Of a DNA stretch of 64,000 bases, positions 1-8,063 are shown piece after piece (within the stretch, counting starts at the first letter, position 1; each line of letters begins with the position of its first letter). This stretch comes from Ramlibacter alkalitolerans (GTDB lineage Bacteria; Pseudomonadota; Gammaproteobacteria; Burkholderiales; Burkholderiaceae_C): NCBI RefSeq assembly GCF_016722765.1, contig NZ_JAEQND010000007.1, positions 124,001-188,000 of the forward strand, given 5' to 3'. A program made the translations under genes and the position numbers. The notes under the pieces were generated by a model. It was not told the origin of the DNA. It did not search any database and saw only the letters and a list, made by a program, of their open reading frames with translations.

Positions 1-183
1 GGCGAACAGCGTGTGGTCACGGCCCACGCCGACGTTGGTGCCGGGGTGGAACTTGGTGCCGCGCTGGCGCACGATGATGGAACCGGCGGTGATCAGTTCA
101 CCGCCGAAGGCCTTGACCCCCAGCATCTTCGGCTGGGAATCGCGCCCGTTTCGCGTAGAGCCGCCGCCTTTTTTCTGTGCCAT
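1..183 (-). CDS. rpmA: 50S ribosomal protein L27 (3' end cut by window edge)
   Basis: The first 61 residues read on the minus strand start [19 protein letters not shown] and continue into the glycine-rich, basic core of L27 ([17 protein letters not shown] at the edge). L27 is a large-subunit protein whose N-terminal tail reaches the peptidyl-transferase centre. The ATG is at 183-181. No N-terminal extension needing proteolytic removal is seen, unlike in Firmicutes. It lies 12 bases after rplU on the same strand, the usual rplU-rpmA operon, so it should be transcribed from the promoter ahead of rplU. The remaining C-terminus lies outside the window. Confidence 0.97.
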   Translation of the reverse strand, partial: MAQKKGGGSTRNGRDSQPKMLGVKAFGGELITAGSIIVRQRGTKFHPGTNVGVGRDHTLFA

Positions 184-195
184 TTGTCCTGCTCC

Positions 196-510
196 TCAAG
201 CGCCGGCGATGTCGCCGATCTGCAGTTCGGTGTACTGCTGGCGATGACCCTGGTGCTTCTGGTAGTGCTTGCGACGACGCATCTTGAAGATGCGCACCTT
301 GTCGTGCTTGCCGTGCGCCACGACCGTGGCCTTCACCGTGGCACCGGATACCAGGGGCACCCCGATCTTCAGGTCGCCGCCGTTGCCGACTGCGAGAACC
401 TGGTCGATGGTGATTTCCTGGCCGATGTCCGCAGCAATCTGTTCTACCTTGATCTTGTCGCCGGAAGCAACACGATACTGCTTGCCTCCGGTTTTTATGA
501 CCGCGTACAT
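196..510 (-). CDS. rplU: 50S ribosomal protein L21
   Basis: A 104-residue protein of normal L21 length, starting [19 protein letters not shown] and carrying the basic RNA-binding stretch [20 protein letters not shown] near the C-terminus. L21 binds 23S rRNA in the large subunit. It is the first gene of the rplU-rpmA operon, and a good sigma-70 promoter lies about 90 bases upstream (606-634, minus strand), leaving a short untranslated leader. The opposite strand across this region is also open but only as a mirror frame. Confidence 0.98.
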   Translation of the reverse strand: MYAVIKTGGKQYRVASGDKIKVEQIAADIGQEITIDQVLAVGNGGDLKIGVPLVSGATVKATVVAHGKHDKVRIFKMRRRKHYQKHQGHRQQYTELQIGDIAGA

Positions 511-605
511 GGATGACCTCTTTAGGAACGGCCTCGTGGGAGGCCTCGAATTGGGCCCGCAAAGGCCCTCCAGTCTTCCCGGAACCAGCTCCGGAAAAGC
601 CCTCG

Positions 606-634
606 ATTATAGCGTAGTTGGCGGGCGCTCACAA
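606..634 (-). promoter_or_regulatory. sigma-70 promoter of rplU-rpmA
   Basis: On the minus strand there is a perfect -10 hexamer TATAAT (611-606) and a -35 hexamer TTGTGA (634-629; 4 of 6 to consensus) separated by exactly 17 bases. Transcription would start near 599 and give a leader of about 90 nucleotides before the rplU ATG at 510. Seen directly in sequence; function inferred. Confidence 0.7.
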
Positions 635-675
635 GATGGCCGCCGATGCGCGGGAGGAGGCAGGAACCCCCTTCT

Positions 676-681
676 TATAAT
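676..681 (+). promoter_or_regulatory. -10 element of the ispB promoter
   Basis: A perfect TATAAT lies at 676-681 on the plus strand, 25 bases before a TTG codon at 706. No convincing -35 is seen at 16-18 bases spacing. A start of transcription near 688 would exclude the upstream ATG at 646 and supports the TTG at 706 as the ispB start. Confidence 0.5.
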
Positions 682-705
682 CCCGGCAACTCTTCGGGTT
701 TTCCC

Positions 706-1689
706 TTGACCGATTCTTCCCCCACCTCCGCCACCGTCCTGTCCCTGATCGCCGACGACATGCGCGAGGTGGACGCAGTGATCGCCCGCCGCCTGGACTC
801 CGGCGTCCCCCTGGTCGGCCAGGTGTCGCACTACATCATCTCCTCCGGCGGCAAGCGCCTGCGCCCCGCGCTCCTGCTGATGGTGTGCGGCGCCCTGGGC
901 TACCGCGGCGAGCAGCGCTTCAACCTCGCGGCCGTGGTGGAGTTCATCCACACTGCCACGCTGCTGCACGACGACGTGGTCGACGAATCCACCCTGCGTC
1001 GCGGCCGCGCCACCGCCAACGAGAGCTTCGGCAACCCCGCGAGCGTCCTGGTGGGCGACTTCCTCTATTCGCGCGCCTTCCAGATGATGCTGGACGCCCA
1101 CGACATCCGCGTGATGGAGATCCTGGCCGACGCGACCAACGTGATCGCCGAGGGCGAGGTGATGCAGCTGATGAACATGCACGACCCCGAGCTCGACGAG
1201 CCGGCCTACGTGCAGGTGATCCGCTCCAAGACCGCCAAGCTGTTCGAGGCGAGCGCGCGCCTGGGCGCCGTGCTGGCGCGGGCCACCCCGCAGGTGGAAC
1301 AGGCCTGCGCCGACTACGGCCAGGCGCTGGGCACCGCCTTCCAGGTGATCGACGACGTGCTCGATTACACGGGTGCCACCGCCGAAATGGGCAAGAACCT
1401 CGGCGACGACCTGCGCGAAGGCAAGGTGACGCTGCCCCTCATCGCCGCCATGCGCCGCGGCAGCGCCGCCCAGCGGGACCTGATCCGCCACGCCGTGGAG
1501 ACCGGCGGCCTCGAGGAACTCGATCACATCATGGCCATCGTGCGCGAAACCGGGGCCCTGGAAGTGGCGCACGAGGCGGCCGCGGCGGAAGCGCAACGCG
1601 CCATGTCAGCAGCGCTTCAGCTCCCGCACAATGACCATGCTCAGGCTTTGGTACAATTGGCGGCTTCGCTGCTCGTGCGGCGCTACTGA
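706..1689 (+). CDS. ispB: octaprenyl diphosphate synthase (IspB type)
   Basis: A trans-isoprenyl diphosphate synthase that condenses isopentenyl diphosphate units onto farnesyl diphosphate to make the ubiquinone side chain. The first aspartate-rich motif is DDVVD at residues 89-93 and the second DDVLD at 216-220, both intact. The GGKRLRP substrate-binding motif is near the N-terminus. Length is 327 residues from the TTG at 706, normal for IspB. I prefer the TTG (protein begins LTDSSPTSATV) over the ATG at 646 because a TATAAT lies between them and the extra 20 residues look non-coding. It is divergent from rplU, the common arrangement in proteobacteria, and is followed by tRNA-Pro. Confidence 0.93.
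   Translation: MTDSSPTSATVLSLIADDMREVDAVIARRLDSGVPLVGQVSHYIISSGGKRLRPALLLMVCGALGYRGEQRFNLAAVVEFIHTATLLHDDVVDESTLRRGRATANESFGNPASVLVGDFLYSRAFQMMLDAHDIRVMEILADATNVIAEGEVMQLMNMHDPELDEPAYVQVIRSKTAKLFEASARLGAVLARATPQVEQACADYGQALGTAFQVIDDVLDYTGATAEMGKNLGDDLREGKVTLPLIAAMRRGSAAQRDLIRHAVETGGLEELDHIMAIVRETGALEVAHEAAAAEAQRAMSAALQLPHNDHAQALVQLAASLLVRRY
1652..1657 (+). promoter_or_regulatory. possible -10 element for tRNA-Pro inside the end of ispB
   Basis: TACAAT (5 of 6 to consensus) lies in the last codons of ispB, about 64 bases upstream of the tRNA 5' end. No good -35 is visible at the right spacing, so this is a weak call; read-through from ispB is the alternative. Confidence 0.3.
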
Positions 1690-1720
1690 AGGAATTCAGC
1701 ACGCGTCGCGGCACGGAAAT

Positions 1721-1797
1721 CGGGGTGTAGCTTAGCCTGGTAGAGCGCTACGTTCGGGACGTAGAGGCCGGAGGTTCGAATCCTCTCACCCCGACCA
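1721..1797 (+). tRNA. tRNA-Pro (anticodon CGG)
   Basis: A 77-base cloverleaf. The acceptor stem CGGGGTG (1721-1727) pairs with CACCCCG (1787-1793), followed by an encoded ACCA end (1794-1797). The anticodon stem CTACG/CGTAG closes a seven-base loop TTCGGGA, giving anticodon CGG, which reads CCG proline codons. The T arm carries GGTTCGAATCC. It starts 31 bases after the ispB stop. No integrase or attachment-site repeat is seen next to it. Confidence 0.97.
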
Positions 1798-1954
1798 GTC
1801 TCCTGATCCGCGGGTCGTTGCACCTTCGGAATGGAGCACGGTCGTTGCAAGTCATGCCGCGGATGCAGCATCATTCGCAGGCCCCCGTGACTTCCTACCA
1901 ACGTCCGGCGTTCACGTCAGCCTCTCGCATTTACTTCAACTCGGCTTTTCGGGA

Positions 1955-1968
1955 TGATCAGGCCTGAT
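1955..1968. promoter_or_regulatory. 14-bp perfect palindrome upstream of pilB
   Basis: GATCAGGCCTGATC reads the same on both strands, 55 bases before the pilB start. It could be an operator for the pilus genes; no matching regulator is in the window. Confidence 0.35.
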
Positions 1969-1981
1969 CCCCTATCTTTGG

Positions 1982-2004
1982 GCTCAGACTGTTGTCGTCT
2001 GAGC
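1982..2004 (+). promoter_or_regulatory. stem-loop just upstream of pilB
   Basis: GCTCAGAC (1982-1989) and GTCTGAGC (1997-2004) form a perfect 8-bp stem with a 7-base loop. No run of T follows, so it does not look like an intrinsic terminator of the tRNA transcript. It ends 19 bases before the pilB ATG, which has no clear Shine-Dalgarno sequence, so a leader hairpin influencing translation is possible. Confidence 0.4.
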
Positions 2005-2023
2005 TTCGCAACGTCAATCATCC

Positions 2024-3757
2024 ATGGCCGCAGTCGATCCCGCCCTTGAAGCCTCAGCCGTCGCGCTGCCTGGCCTTGGCCGCGCGCTCGTGGTGGCCGG
2101 CAAGCTGGGGCAGAAGGCCGCGGAGGAAATCTTCCGCAAGGCCAAGGCCAACCGCACCAGCTTCATCGCCGAACTCACCGGTTCCGGCGCGGTTTCCGCG
2201 TTCGACCTGGCGCACACCATGTCCACGGCCTTCGGCGCACCGCTGCTGGACCTGGAGGCCATCGACACGCTTCGCCTGCCCAAGGGCCTGCTCGATCCGA
2301 AGATCTGCCAGGAGATCCGGGTCGTCGTGCTCTCCAAGCGCAACAACCGCCTGATCGTCGCCACCGCCGACCCGTCGGACCAGCAGGCGGCGGAAAAGAT
2401 CAAGTTCGCCACCCAGATGGGCGTGGACTGGGTCATCGCCGAATACGACAAGCTGATCAAGATGGTGGAGGCGCAGGCCACCACGGCCACCGAGGCCATG
2501 GACAGCATCATCGGCGACGACTTCGAATTCGACGAGTCGTCGATGGAGCAGAACGTCGTCGAGGACGACGCCGGTGCCGCTCCGGACGTCGACGACGCGC
2601 CGGTCGTCAAGTTCCTGCACAAGATGCTGCTCGACGCCATCGGCGCCCGCGCATCGGACCTGCACTTCGAGCCTTACGAGCACATCTACCGCGTGCGCTT
2701 CCGCATCGACGGCGAGCTGCGCGAGATCGCCGCGCCGCCGGTGGCCATCAAGGACAAGCTGGCCTCCCGCATCAAGGTGATCTCCCGCATGGACATCTCC
2801 GAGAAGCGGGTGCCGCAGGACGGCCGGATGAAGCTCAAGGTCGGCCCCGACAAGGTGATCGACTTCCGCGTCTCCACGCTGCCCACGCTGTTCGGCGAGA
2901 AGATCGTGATCCGGATCCTGGATCCGAGCAGCGCCAAGCTGGGCATCGAGGCCCTGGGCTACGAGAACGAGGAGAAGGCGCGCCTGATGACGGCCATCGG
3001 CCGGCCCTACGGCATGATCCTCGTGACCGGCCCGACCGGCTCGGGCAAGACGGTGTCGCTCTACACCTGCCTGAACCTGCTGAACAAGCCCGGCGTGAAC
3101 ATCTCCACCGCGGAAGACCCGGCGGAAATCAACCTGCCGGGCGTCAACCAGGTGAACGTGAACGACAAGGCGGGCCTCACCTTCGCGGCGGCGCTGAAGT
3201 CCTTCCTGCGGCAGGATCCGGACATCATCATGGTCGGCGAAATCCGCGACCTGGAAACCGCCGACATCGCGATCAAGGCCGCCCAGACGGGCCACCTGGT
3301 GATGTCGACGCTGCACACCAACGACGCGCCGACCACGCTCACCCGGATGCGCAACATGGGCATCGCGCCCTTCAACATCGCATCCTCGGTGATCCTGATC
3401 ACGGCGCAGCGCCTGGCGCGGCGCCTGTGCGCGCAGTGCAAGCAGCCCGCCGACATCCCCTACGAGAACCTGATCGACGCGGGCTTCCGGGAGGAGGACG
3501 TCGACGGCACCTGGACGCCCTACCGCCCGGTGGGCTGCAGCGCCTGCAACAACGGCTACAAGGGCCGGGTCGGCATCTACCAGGTGATGCCGATCAGCGA
3601 AGACATGCAACGCATCATCCTGGCCGACGGCAGCGCCCTGGAGATCGCCGAGCAGGCCCGCAAGGAGGGCGTGCGCAGCCTGCGCGAGTCCGGCCTGCAC
3701 AAGGTCCGGCTGGGCCTGACTTCCCTCGAGGAAGTGCTGGCCGTCACGAACGAATAA
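2024..3757 (+). CDS. pilB: type IV pilus extension ATPase PilB
   Basis: The 577-residue GspE/PilB-type cytoplasmic hexameric ATPase that drives pilin polymerisation. An N-terminal MshEN-type domain covers about residues 20-160 and is followed by an acidic linker (DDFEFDES). The core has Walker A GPTGSGKT at 336-343, a Walker B-like DPDIIMVGEIRD starting near 398 and the usual His box (STLHTNDA). A zinc-binding tetracysteine is formed by CAQC (469, 472) and CSAC (505, 508), which separates PilB from the PilT retraction ATPases. Length is normal. It is the first gene of pilB-pilC-pilD. The ATG at 2024 gives the usual family N-terminus but has no strong ribosome-binding site. Confidence 0.97.
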   Translation: MAAVDPALEASAVALPGLGRALVVAGKLGQKAAEEIFRKAKANRTSFIAELTGSGAVSAFDLAHTMSTAFGAPLLDLEAIDTLRLPKGLLDPKICQEIRVVVLSKRNNRLIVATADPSDQQAAEKIKFATQMGVDWVIAEYDKLIKMVEAQATTATEAMDSIIGDDFEFDESSMEQNVVEDDAGAAPDVDDAPVVKFLHKMLLDAIGARASDLHFEPYEHIYRVRFRIDGELREIAAPPVAIKDKLASRIKVISRMDISEKRVPQDGRMKLKVGPDKVIDFRVSTLPTLFGEKIVIRILDPSSAKLGIEALGYENEEKARLMTAIGRPYGMILVTGPTGSGKTVSLYTCLNLLNKPGVNISTAEDPAEINLPGVNQVNVNDKAGLTFAAALKSFLRQDPDIIMVGEIRDLETADIAIKAAQTGHLVMSTLHTNDAPTTLTRMRNMGIAPFNIASSVILITAQRLARRLCAQCKQPADIPYENLIDAGFREEDVDGTWTPYRPVGCSACNNGYKGRVGIYQVMPISEDMQRIILADGSALEIAEQARKEGVRSLRESGLHKVRLGLTSLEEVLAVTNE

Positions 3758-3784
3758 CAGCGCAAGGACGCAAGAGGAGCCCCC

Positions 3785-4999
3785 ATGGCCACGGCAGCGA
3801 CAAAGATCGCGGAATTCGTCTTCGAATGGGAAGGACGGGACCGCAACGGCAAGCAGGTGCGCGGCGAGACGCGCGCCGCCGGCGAGAACCAGGTCAAGGC
3901 GTCGCTGCGGCGGCAGGGCGTCAACCCGACCAAGATCCGCAAGCGCCGCATGCGCTCGGGCGCGAAGATCAAGCCCAAGGACATCGCGATCTTCACCCGC
4001 CAGCTCGCCACCATGATGAAGGCCGGCGTGCCGCTGCTGCAGGCCTTCGACATCGTCGGGCGCGGCAACTCCAATGCCAGCGTGACCAAGCTGCTCAACG
4101 ACATCCGCACGGACGTCGAGACCGGCACCTCGCTGTCGGCGGCGTTCCGCAAGTACCCGCTGTACTTCGACAACCTCTACTGCAACCTGGTGGAAGCCGG
4201 CGAAGCCGCCGGTATCCTGGACAGCCTGCTGGACCGCCTCGCCGTGTACATGGAGAAGACGGAGGCGATCAAGTCCAAGATCAAGTCCGCCCTGATGTAT
4301 CCGATCTCGGTGGTGGTGGTCGCACTGGTCGTGGTCGCGGTGATCATGATCTTCGTGATCCCGGCCTTCAAGGAAGTGTTCACCTCCTTCGGCGCCGAGC
4401 TGCCCGCTCCCACGCTGTTCGTGATGGCCATGAGCGAGATGTTCGTCAAGTGGTGGTGGCTGATCTTCGGCGGCATCGGCGGCGCGCTGTACATGTTCCT
4501 GCAGGCGTGGAAGCGCAACGAGAAGGTCCAGATGGTGATGGACCGCCTGCTGCTGAAGATGCCGCTGTTCGGCGACCTGATCTACAAGTCGGTGATCGCC
4601 CGCTGGACGCGCACCCTGTCGACCATGTTCGCCGCCGGCGTGCCGCTGGTGGAAGCGCTCGACTCCGTGGGCGGCGCCGCCGGCAACTCGGTGTACGAGA
4701 TCGCCACGCAGAAGATCCAGCAGGAAGTCTCCACCGGCACCAGCCTCACGGTGGCCATGCAGAACACCAACGTGTTCCCGTCGATGGTGCTGCAGATGTG
4801 CGCGATCGGCGAGGAATCCGGCTCGATCGACCACATGCTGGGCAAGGCCGCCGACTTCTACGAAGCGGAGGTCGACGACATGGTGGCCGGCCTGTCCAGC
4901 CTGATGGAGCCGATGATCATCGTGTTCCTGGGCAGCCTGATCGGCGGCATCGTGGTGTCCATGTACCTGCCGATCTTCAAGCTGGGTTCCGTGGTCTGA
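3785..4999 (+). CDS. pilC: type IV pilus inner-membrane platform protein PilC
   Basis: A 404-residue GspF-family protein that forms the inner-membrane platform on which PilB works. Two T2SSF domains lie at about residues 70-195 and 275-395, each beginning with the FTRQLATMMKAGVPL / WTRTLSTMFAAGVPL type motif, with hydrophobic segments near 170-200, 220-245 and 375-400. The start at 3785 follows an AGGAG-type site (aagaggagcccccATG). It is 27 bases after pilB, and its TGA overlaps the pilD ATG by one base, so translation is likely coupled. Confidence 0.96.
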   Translation: MATAATKIAEFVFEWEGRDRNGKQVRGETRAAGENQVKASLRRQGVNPTKIRKRRMRSGAKIKPKDIAIFTRQLATMMKAGVPLLQAFDIVGRGNSNASVTKLLNDIRTDVETGTSLSAAFRKYPLYFDNLYCNLVEAGEAAGILDSLLDRLAVYMEKTEAIKSKIKSALMYPISVVVVALVVVAVIMIFVIPAFKEVFTSFGAELPAPTLFVMAMSEMFVKWWWLIFGGIGGALYMFLQAWKRNEKVQMVMDRLLLKMPLFGDLIYKSVIARWTRTLSTMFAAGVPLVEALDSVGGAAGNSVYEIATQKIQQEVSTGTSLTVAMQNTNVFPSMVLQMCAIGEESGSIDHMLGKAADFYEAEVDDMVAGLSSLMEPMIIVFLGSLIGGIVVSMYLPIFKLGSVV

Positions 5000-5859
5000 T
5001 GCTCGCCTCGTTCGGGGTGGAGGCCGTCGTCGCCGGCGTCCTGGGGCTGCTCGTGGGCAGCTTCCTCAACGTGGTGATCCACCGCCTGCCCCTGATGCTC
5101 GAGCGCCAATGGGCGGCGGAATGCGCCGATCTCAGCGGCCAGCCGGTGGAGCAGCAGGAGGCCTTCAACCTCGTGGTGCCGCGCTCGCGCTGCCCGCATT
5201 GCGGCCACCAGATCCGCTGGTTCGAGAACATCCCGGTGGTGAGCTGGCTGGCCCTGCGCGGCAAGTGCTCGCAATGCCGCCACGGCATCAGCGTCCGCTA
5301 TCCCGTCGTCGAACTGGTCACGGCCGCCTTCTTCGCGCTCTGCGGCGCGCGCTGGGGCCTGACGCTGCAGGCAGGCGCCTGGGCCGCGTTCGCCGCCCTG
5401 CTGATCTGCCTGTTCCTGATCGACATGGATACGCAGCTCCTGCCGGACGACCTGAACTACGCGCTGCTGTGGCTCGGGCTGCTCGTCGCGGCGTCCGGCT
5501 GGACGGTGCCGCTGGCCTCCGCGGTGTGGGGCGCGGCGCTCGGCTACCTGGTGTTCTGGGGCATCTTCCAGGCCTTCAAGCTCGCCACCGGCAAGGAAGG
5601 CATGGGCTACGGCGATTTCAAGCTGCTGGCCGCCCTGGGCGCCTGGCTGGGGGCGGAATACCTGCTGGCCGTCATCCTGCTGTCGTCCGTCGTCGGCGCC
5701 GTGATCGGCGTGGTGCTGCTGGTCGTGGGCAAGCTCGCCCACAAGGACATCCCGATGCCCTTCGGGCCCTACCTGGCCGGCGCCGGCCTGCTGTGCCTGG
5801 CCCTGAGCCCCGCGGCCCTGCCCGCGCTGCTCCCCTTCGCCTTCCCCTTCGGCCGGTGA
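4999..5859 (+). CDS. pilD: prepilin peptidase / N-methyltransferase PilD
   Basis: A 286-residue polytopic membrane enzyme that cleaves the leader of type IV prepilins and pseudopilins and methylates the new N-terminus. The cytoplasmic zinc loop has two pairs, CPHC (65, 68) and CSQC (90, 93). The GxGD aspartic protease residues are Asp142/Asp144 (LFLIDMDTQLLPDD) and Asp206 (MGYGDFKLL). The ATG at 4999 overlaps the pilC stop; the frame is open further upstream but only inside pilC. It is the last pil gene of the cluster and lies 7 bases before coaE. Confidence 0.96.
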   Translation: MLASFGVEAVVAGVLGLLVGSFLNVVIHRLPLMLERQWAAECADLSGQPVEQQEAFNLVVPRSRCPHCGHQIRWFENIPVVSWLALRGKCSQCRHGISVRYPVVELVTAAFFALCGARWGLTLQAGAWAAFAALLICLFLIDMDTQLLPDDLNYALLWLGLLVAASGWTVPLASAVWGAALGYLVFWGIFQAFKLATGKEGMGYGDFKLLAALGAWLGAEYLLAVILLSSVVGAVIGVVLLVVGKLAHKDIPMPFGPYLAGAGLLCLALSPAALPALLPFAFPFGR

Positions 5860-5866
5860 GGACAAC

Positions 5867-6469
5867 TTGCCCAGGCGCATCGGGCTCACCGGCGGCATCG
5901 GCAGCGGCAAGAGCACCGTGCTGGCGATGCTGCAGGCGCTGGGCGCGGCGGCGATCGATGCCGACGCCATCTCGCGCGCGACCACCGCACCCGGTGGCGC
6001 CGCGATCCCGCTGATCGCGCAGCGCTTCGGCGCCGACTTCATCACGGCCGATGGCGCGCTGGACCGCGCCCGCATGCGCGAGCGCGCCTACGCGCAACCG
6101 CAGGCGCGGCGCGAGCTGGAACAGATCATCCATCCGCTGGTGGGCGCCGAGGTGCAGCGCCAGGTGGAGGCCGCGCAGGCGGCGGGCGCGCGCTGCATCG
6201 TGTTCGACATCCCGCTGCTGGTCGAATCCGGCCGCTGGCGCGCACAGCTCGAACGGGTGCTGGTGGTGGATTGCGAACCGGAGACGCAGGTGGCGCGCGT
6301 CGTGGCGCGCAGCGCCCTGGCCCCCGAGGAAGTGCGCGCGATCATCGCGGCGCAGGCCCCGCGGGCGCTGCGGCTGGCGGCGGCCGACCTCGTGATCTGC
6401 AACGAAGGGCTTTCGCTGGAGGCGCTGCGCAACGTTGTGGAACAGGCGGCACGGTCCTTCGGGCTATGA
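5867..6469 (+). CDS. coaE: dephospho-CoA kinase
   Basis: A 200-residue P-loop kinase for the last step of coenzyme A synthesis, phosphorylating the 3'-hydroxyl of dephospho-CoA. The P-loop GGIGSGKS is at residues 9-16, and the substrate region includes DADAISR and the FDIPLLVESGRW stretch typical of CoaE. The start is a TTG at 5867, seven bases after the pilD stop; it gives the normal MPRRIGLTGG N-terminus. The order pilD-coaE-zapD-yacG is a common proteobacterial gene order. Confidence 0.95.
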   Translation: MPRRIGLTGGIGSGKSTVLAMLQALGAAAIDADAISRATTAPGGAAIPLIAQRFGADFITADGALDRARMRERAYAQPQARRELEQIIHPLVGAEVQRQVEAAQAAGARCIVFDIPLLVESGRWRAQLERVLVVDCEPETQVARVVARSALAPEEVRAIIAAQAPRALRLAAADLVICNEGLSLEALRNVVEQAARSFGL

Positions 6470-6503
6470 TGCCGTCCGTCCCCGCCCGTCGTCCACCCGT
6501 CGC

Positions 6504-7256
6504 GTGATCCTCTACGAATATCCCTTCAACGAACGCATCCGGACCTACCTGCGGCTGGAACACCTGTTCCGCCGCCTGGGCGAACTGATTCCGCGCAGCC
6601 ATCCGCTGGACCACCACTACGCGCTGACCACCATCTTCGAGGTGATGGACGTGGCCGCGCGCGCGGACCTCAAATCCGACGTGCTGAAGGATCTCGAGCG
6701 GCAGAAGAGCATGCTCAATGGCTATCGCGGCAATCCGGGCGTTTCGGAAGCCGTGCTGGACCAGGTGATCGGCCAGCTCGAGGGCTGCTTCAGCACCGTC
6801 AACAACACGCCGGGCAAGGCGGGCCAGCCGCTCACCGAGAACGAATGGTTGATGAGCATTCGCAGCCGCGCGAGCATCCCGGGCGGCACCTGCGAATTCG
6901 ACCTGCCCTCGTACTACGCGTGGCAGCACCATCCGGCGGAGCAGCGGCGCGCGGACCTGGAGCGCTGGGCCTCCACGCTCGGCCCGCTGGCCGAGTCGAT
7001 CTACCTGCTGCTCAAGCTGCTGCGCGATTCGGGTTCGCCGCAGAAGGTGATCGCCAATGGCGGCCAGCTGCAGCAGGCCTTGCCGCAGGGGCGGACCTTC
7101 CAGCTGCTGCGCCTGCGCATCGACCCCACGCTCGGCCTGGTGCCGGAGATCAGCGGCAACCGCCTGATCGTCGCGGTGCGCCTCATGCGGCAGGACAACG
7201 ACCGGCTGTTCCCCAGCACCGACAACGCCCCCTTCGAACTGACTCTCTGCGCCTGA
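6504..7256 (+). CDS. zapD: cell division protein ZapD
   Basis: A 250-residue cytoplasmic FtsZ-binding protein that bundles FtsZ filaments at the Z ring. The N-terminus [19 protein letters not shown] is highly characteristic of the family (formerly DUF1342/YacF). The GTG at 6504 is chosen because the in-frame ATG-like extension back to 6435 runs into coaE and has no family similarity. It sits between coaE and yacG, its usual place. Confidence 0.95.
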   Translation: MILYEYPFNERIRTYLRLEHLFRRLGELIPRSHPLDHHYALTTIFEVMDVAARADLKSDVLKDLERQKSMLNGYRGNPGVSEAVLDQVIGQLEGCFSTVNNTPGKAGQPLTENEWLMSIRSRASIPGGTCEFDLPSYYAWQHHPAEQRRADLERWASTLGPLAESIYLLLKLLRDSGSPQKVIANGGQLQQALPQGRTFQLLRLRIDPTLGLVPEISGNRLIVAVRLMRQDNDRLFPSTDNAPFELTLCA

Positions 7257-7263
7257 GACGGCC

Positions 7264-7479
7264 ATGGCGATGCGACCCGAGAAACCGGTGAAGCGGCACA
7301 TCGTGCGCTGCCCGCAATGCGGCGGCGACAGCGTGTACGGGCCCGAGAACCGCTATCGGCCCTTCTGCAGCGAGCGCTGCAAGAACATCGACCTGGGCGC
7401 CTGGGCGAGCGAAAGCTTCCGCGTTGCGGACGAGACGCCGCCGGACGACCTGCCCTTTGGTGACCCGAAGGAGCAGTGA
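7264..7479 (+). CDS. yacG: DNA gyrase inhibitor YacG
   Basis: A 71-residue zinc-finger protein. Zinc ligands are Cys16 and Cys19 (CPQC) and Cys35 and Cys39 (CSERC), the YacG arrangement. The E. coli homologue binds GyrB and inhibits gyrase. It starts 7 bases after zapD and is the last gene of the pilBCD-coaE-zapD-yacG run. A long palindromic repeat lies directly downstream. Confidence 0.94.
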   Translation: MAMRPEKPVKRHIVRCPQCGGDSVYGPENRYRPFCSERCKNIDLGAWASESFRVADETPPDDLPFGDPKEQ

Positions 7480-7492
7480 AGGCGGACAACCG

Positions 7493-7584
7493 GAACGCAA
7501 AAGCCGCAAAAGTGCGCAAAAGCCGCGAAAGGATTCGGGTTGTCCTTTTGCGGTCTTTGCGAGGCTTTTGCGGCTTTTGCGTTC
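7493..7584. repeat. 92-bp palindromic extragenic repeat
   Basis: A perfect 20-base arm at 7493-7512 (GAACGCAAAAGCCGCAAAAG) is repeated in inverted form at 7565-7584. The inner arms also pair imperfectly (GCGCAAAAGCCGCGAAAGGA against TCCTTTTGCGGTCTTTGCGA), leaving a short loop. It fills the gap between the convergent genes yacG and the NUDIX gene; the last base of the NUDIX stop codon region touches the right arm. It may act as a two-way terminator, but has no T-run ending a stem. Confidence 0.75.
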
Positions 7585-8063
7585 TAGCTGCCTGAGTGCG
7601 TCGCGCCGGCGAACCCACGCTCCCCGGCGAACCACTTCAGCACCGGCACGGTCCCCGGCAGCACCGGCCGCACCGTCACCGGCAGCTGCTGCCACGCGCA
7701 CTGCTGCCCTTCGTGCATGTGCAGCTCGCCGCTCCACTCGTACACCTTGCAGAAATGCAGGCGCACCAGCGCGTGCGGATAGTCCACGCGCTCGACGCGC
7801 CAGGGATGCACGGCGCCTATCGTGAGTCCGATCTCCTCCTGCAGCTCGCGCCGCAGCGCCTGCTCCACCGTCTCGCCCGGCTCCACCTTGCCGCCCGGGA
7901 ATTCCCAGTAGCCCTCGTAGACCTTGCCGGGCGGACGCGACGTGAGCAGGAACGCGCCGTCGGCACGGATCAACACGCCCACGGCGACCGCGACCTCCTT
8001 GCGTCCGGGCCCGCCCTCGCGCGGGCGATCGCCGTCGGCCACCAGGACCGGTGCTTCGCTCAC
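7584..8063 (-). CDS. mutT: NUDIX hydrolase (MutT-like 8-oxo-dGTP diphosphatase)
   Basis: A 159-residue NUDIX protein. The NUDIX box G-x5-E-x7-R-E-L-x-E-E-x-G-L is complete at residues 58-80 (GKVEPGE ... RELQEEIGL). Similarity to MutT is strongest around the box (YWEFPGGK), pointing to clean-up of oxidised nucleotides such as 8-oxo-dGTP, though substrate choice cannot be read from sequence. The GTG start at 8063 overlaps the stop of the DUF815 ATPase by four bases (GTGA). The frame is open further upstream, but only inside that gene. It ends at the palindromic repeat. Confidence 0.85.
   Translation of the reverse strand: MSEAPVLVADGDRPREGGPGRKEVAVAVGVLIRADGAFLLTSRPPGKVYEGYWEFPGGKVEPGETVEQALRRELQEEIGLTIGAVHPWRVERVDYPHALVRLHFCKVYEWSGELHMHEGQQCAWQQLPVTVRPVLPGTVPVLKWFAGERGFAGATHSGS

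Noticed and set aside
1721..2024. Genomic island integrated at tRNA-Pro
   Set aside because: No integrase and no duplicated tRNA 3' end seen; the genes after it are core pilus genes.
2054..4834. 926-codon open frame antisense to pilB-pilC
   Set aside because: His/Arg/Ala-rich mirror of GC-rich codons; the opposite strand encodes clear PilB and PilC.
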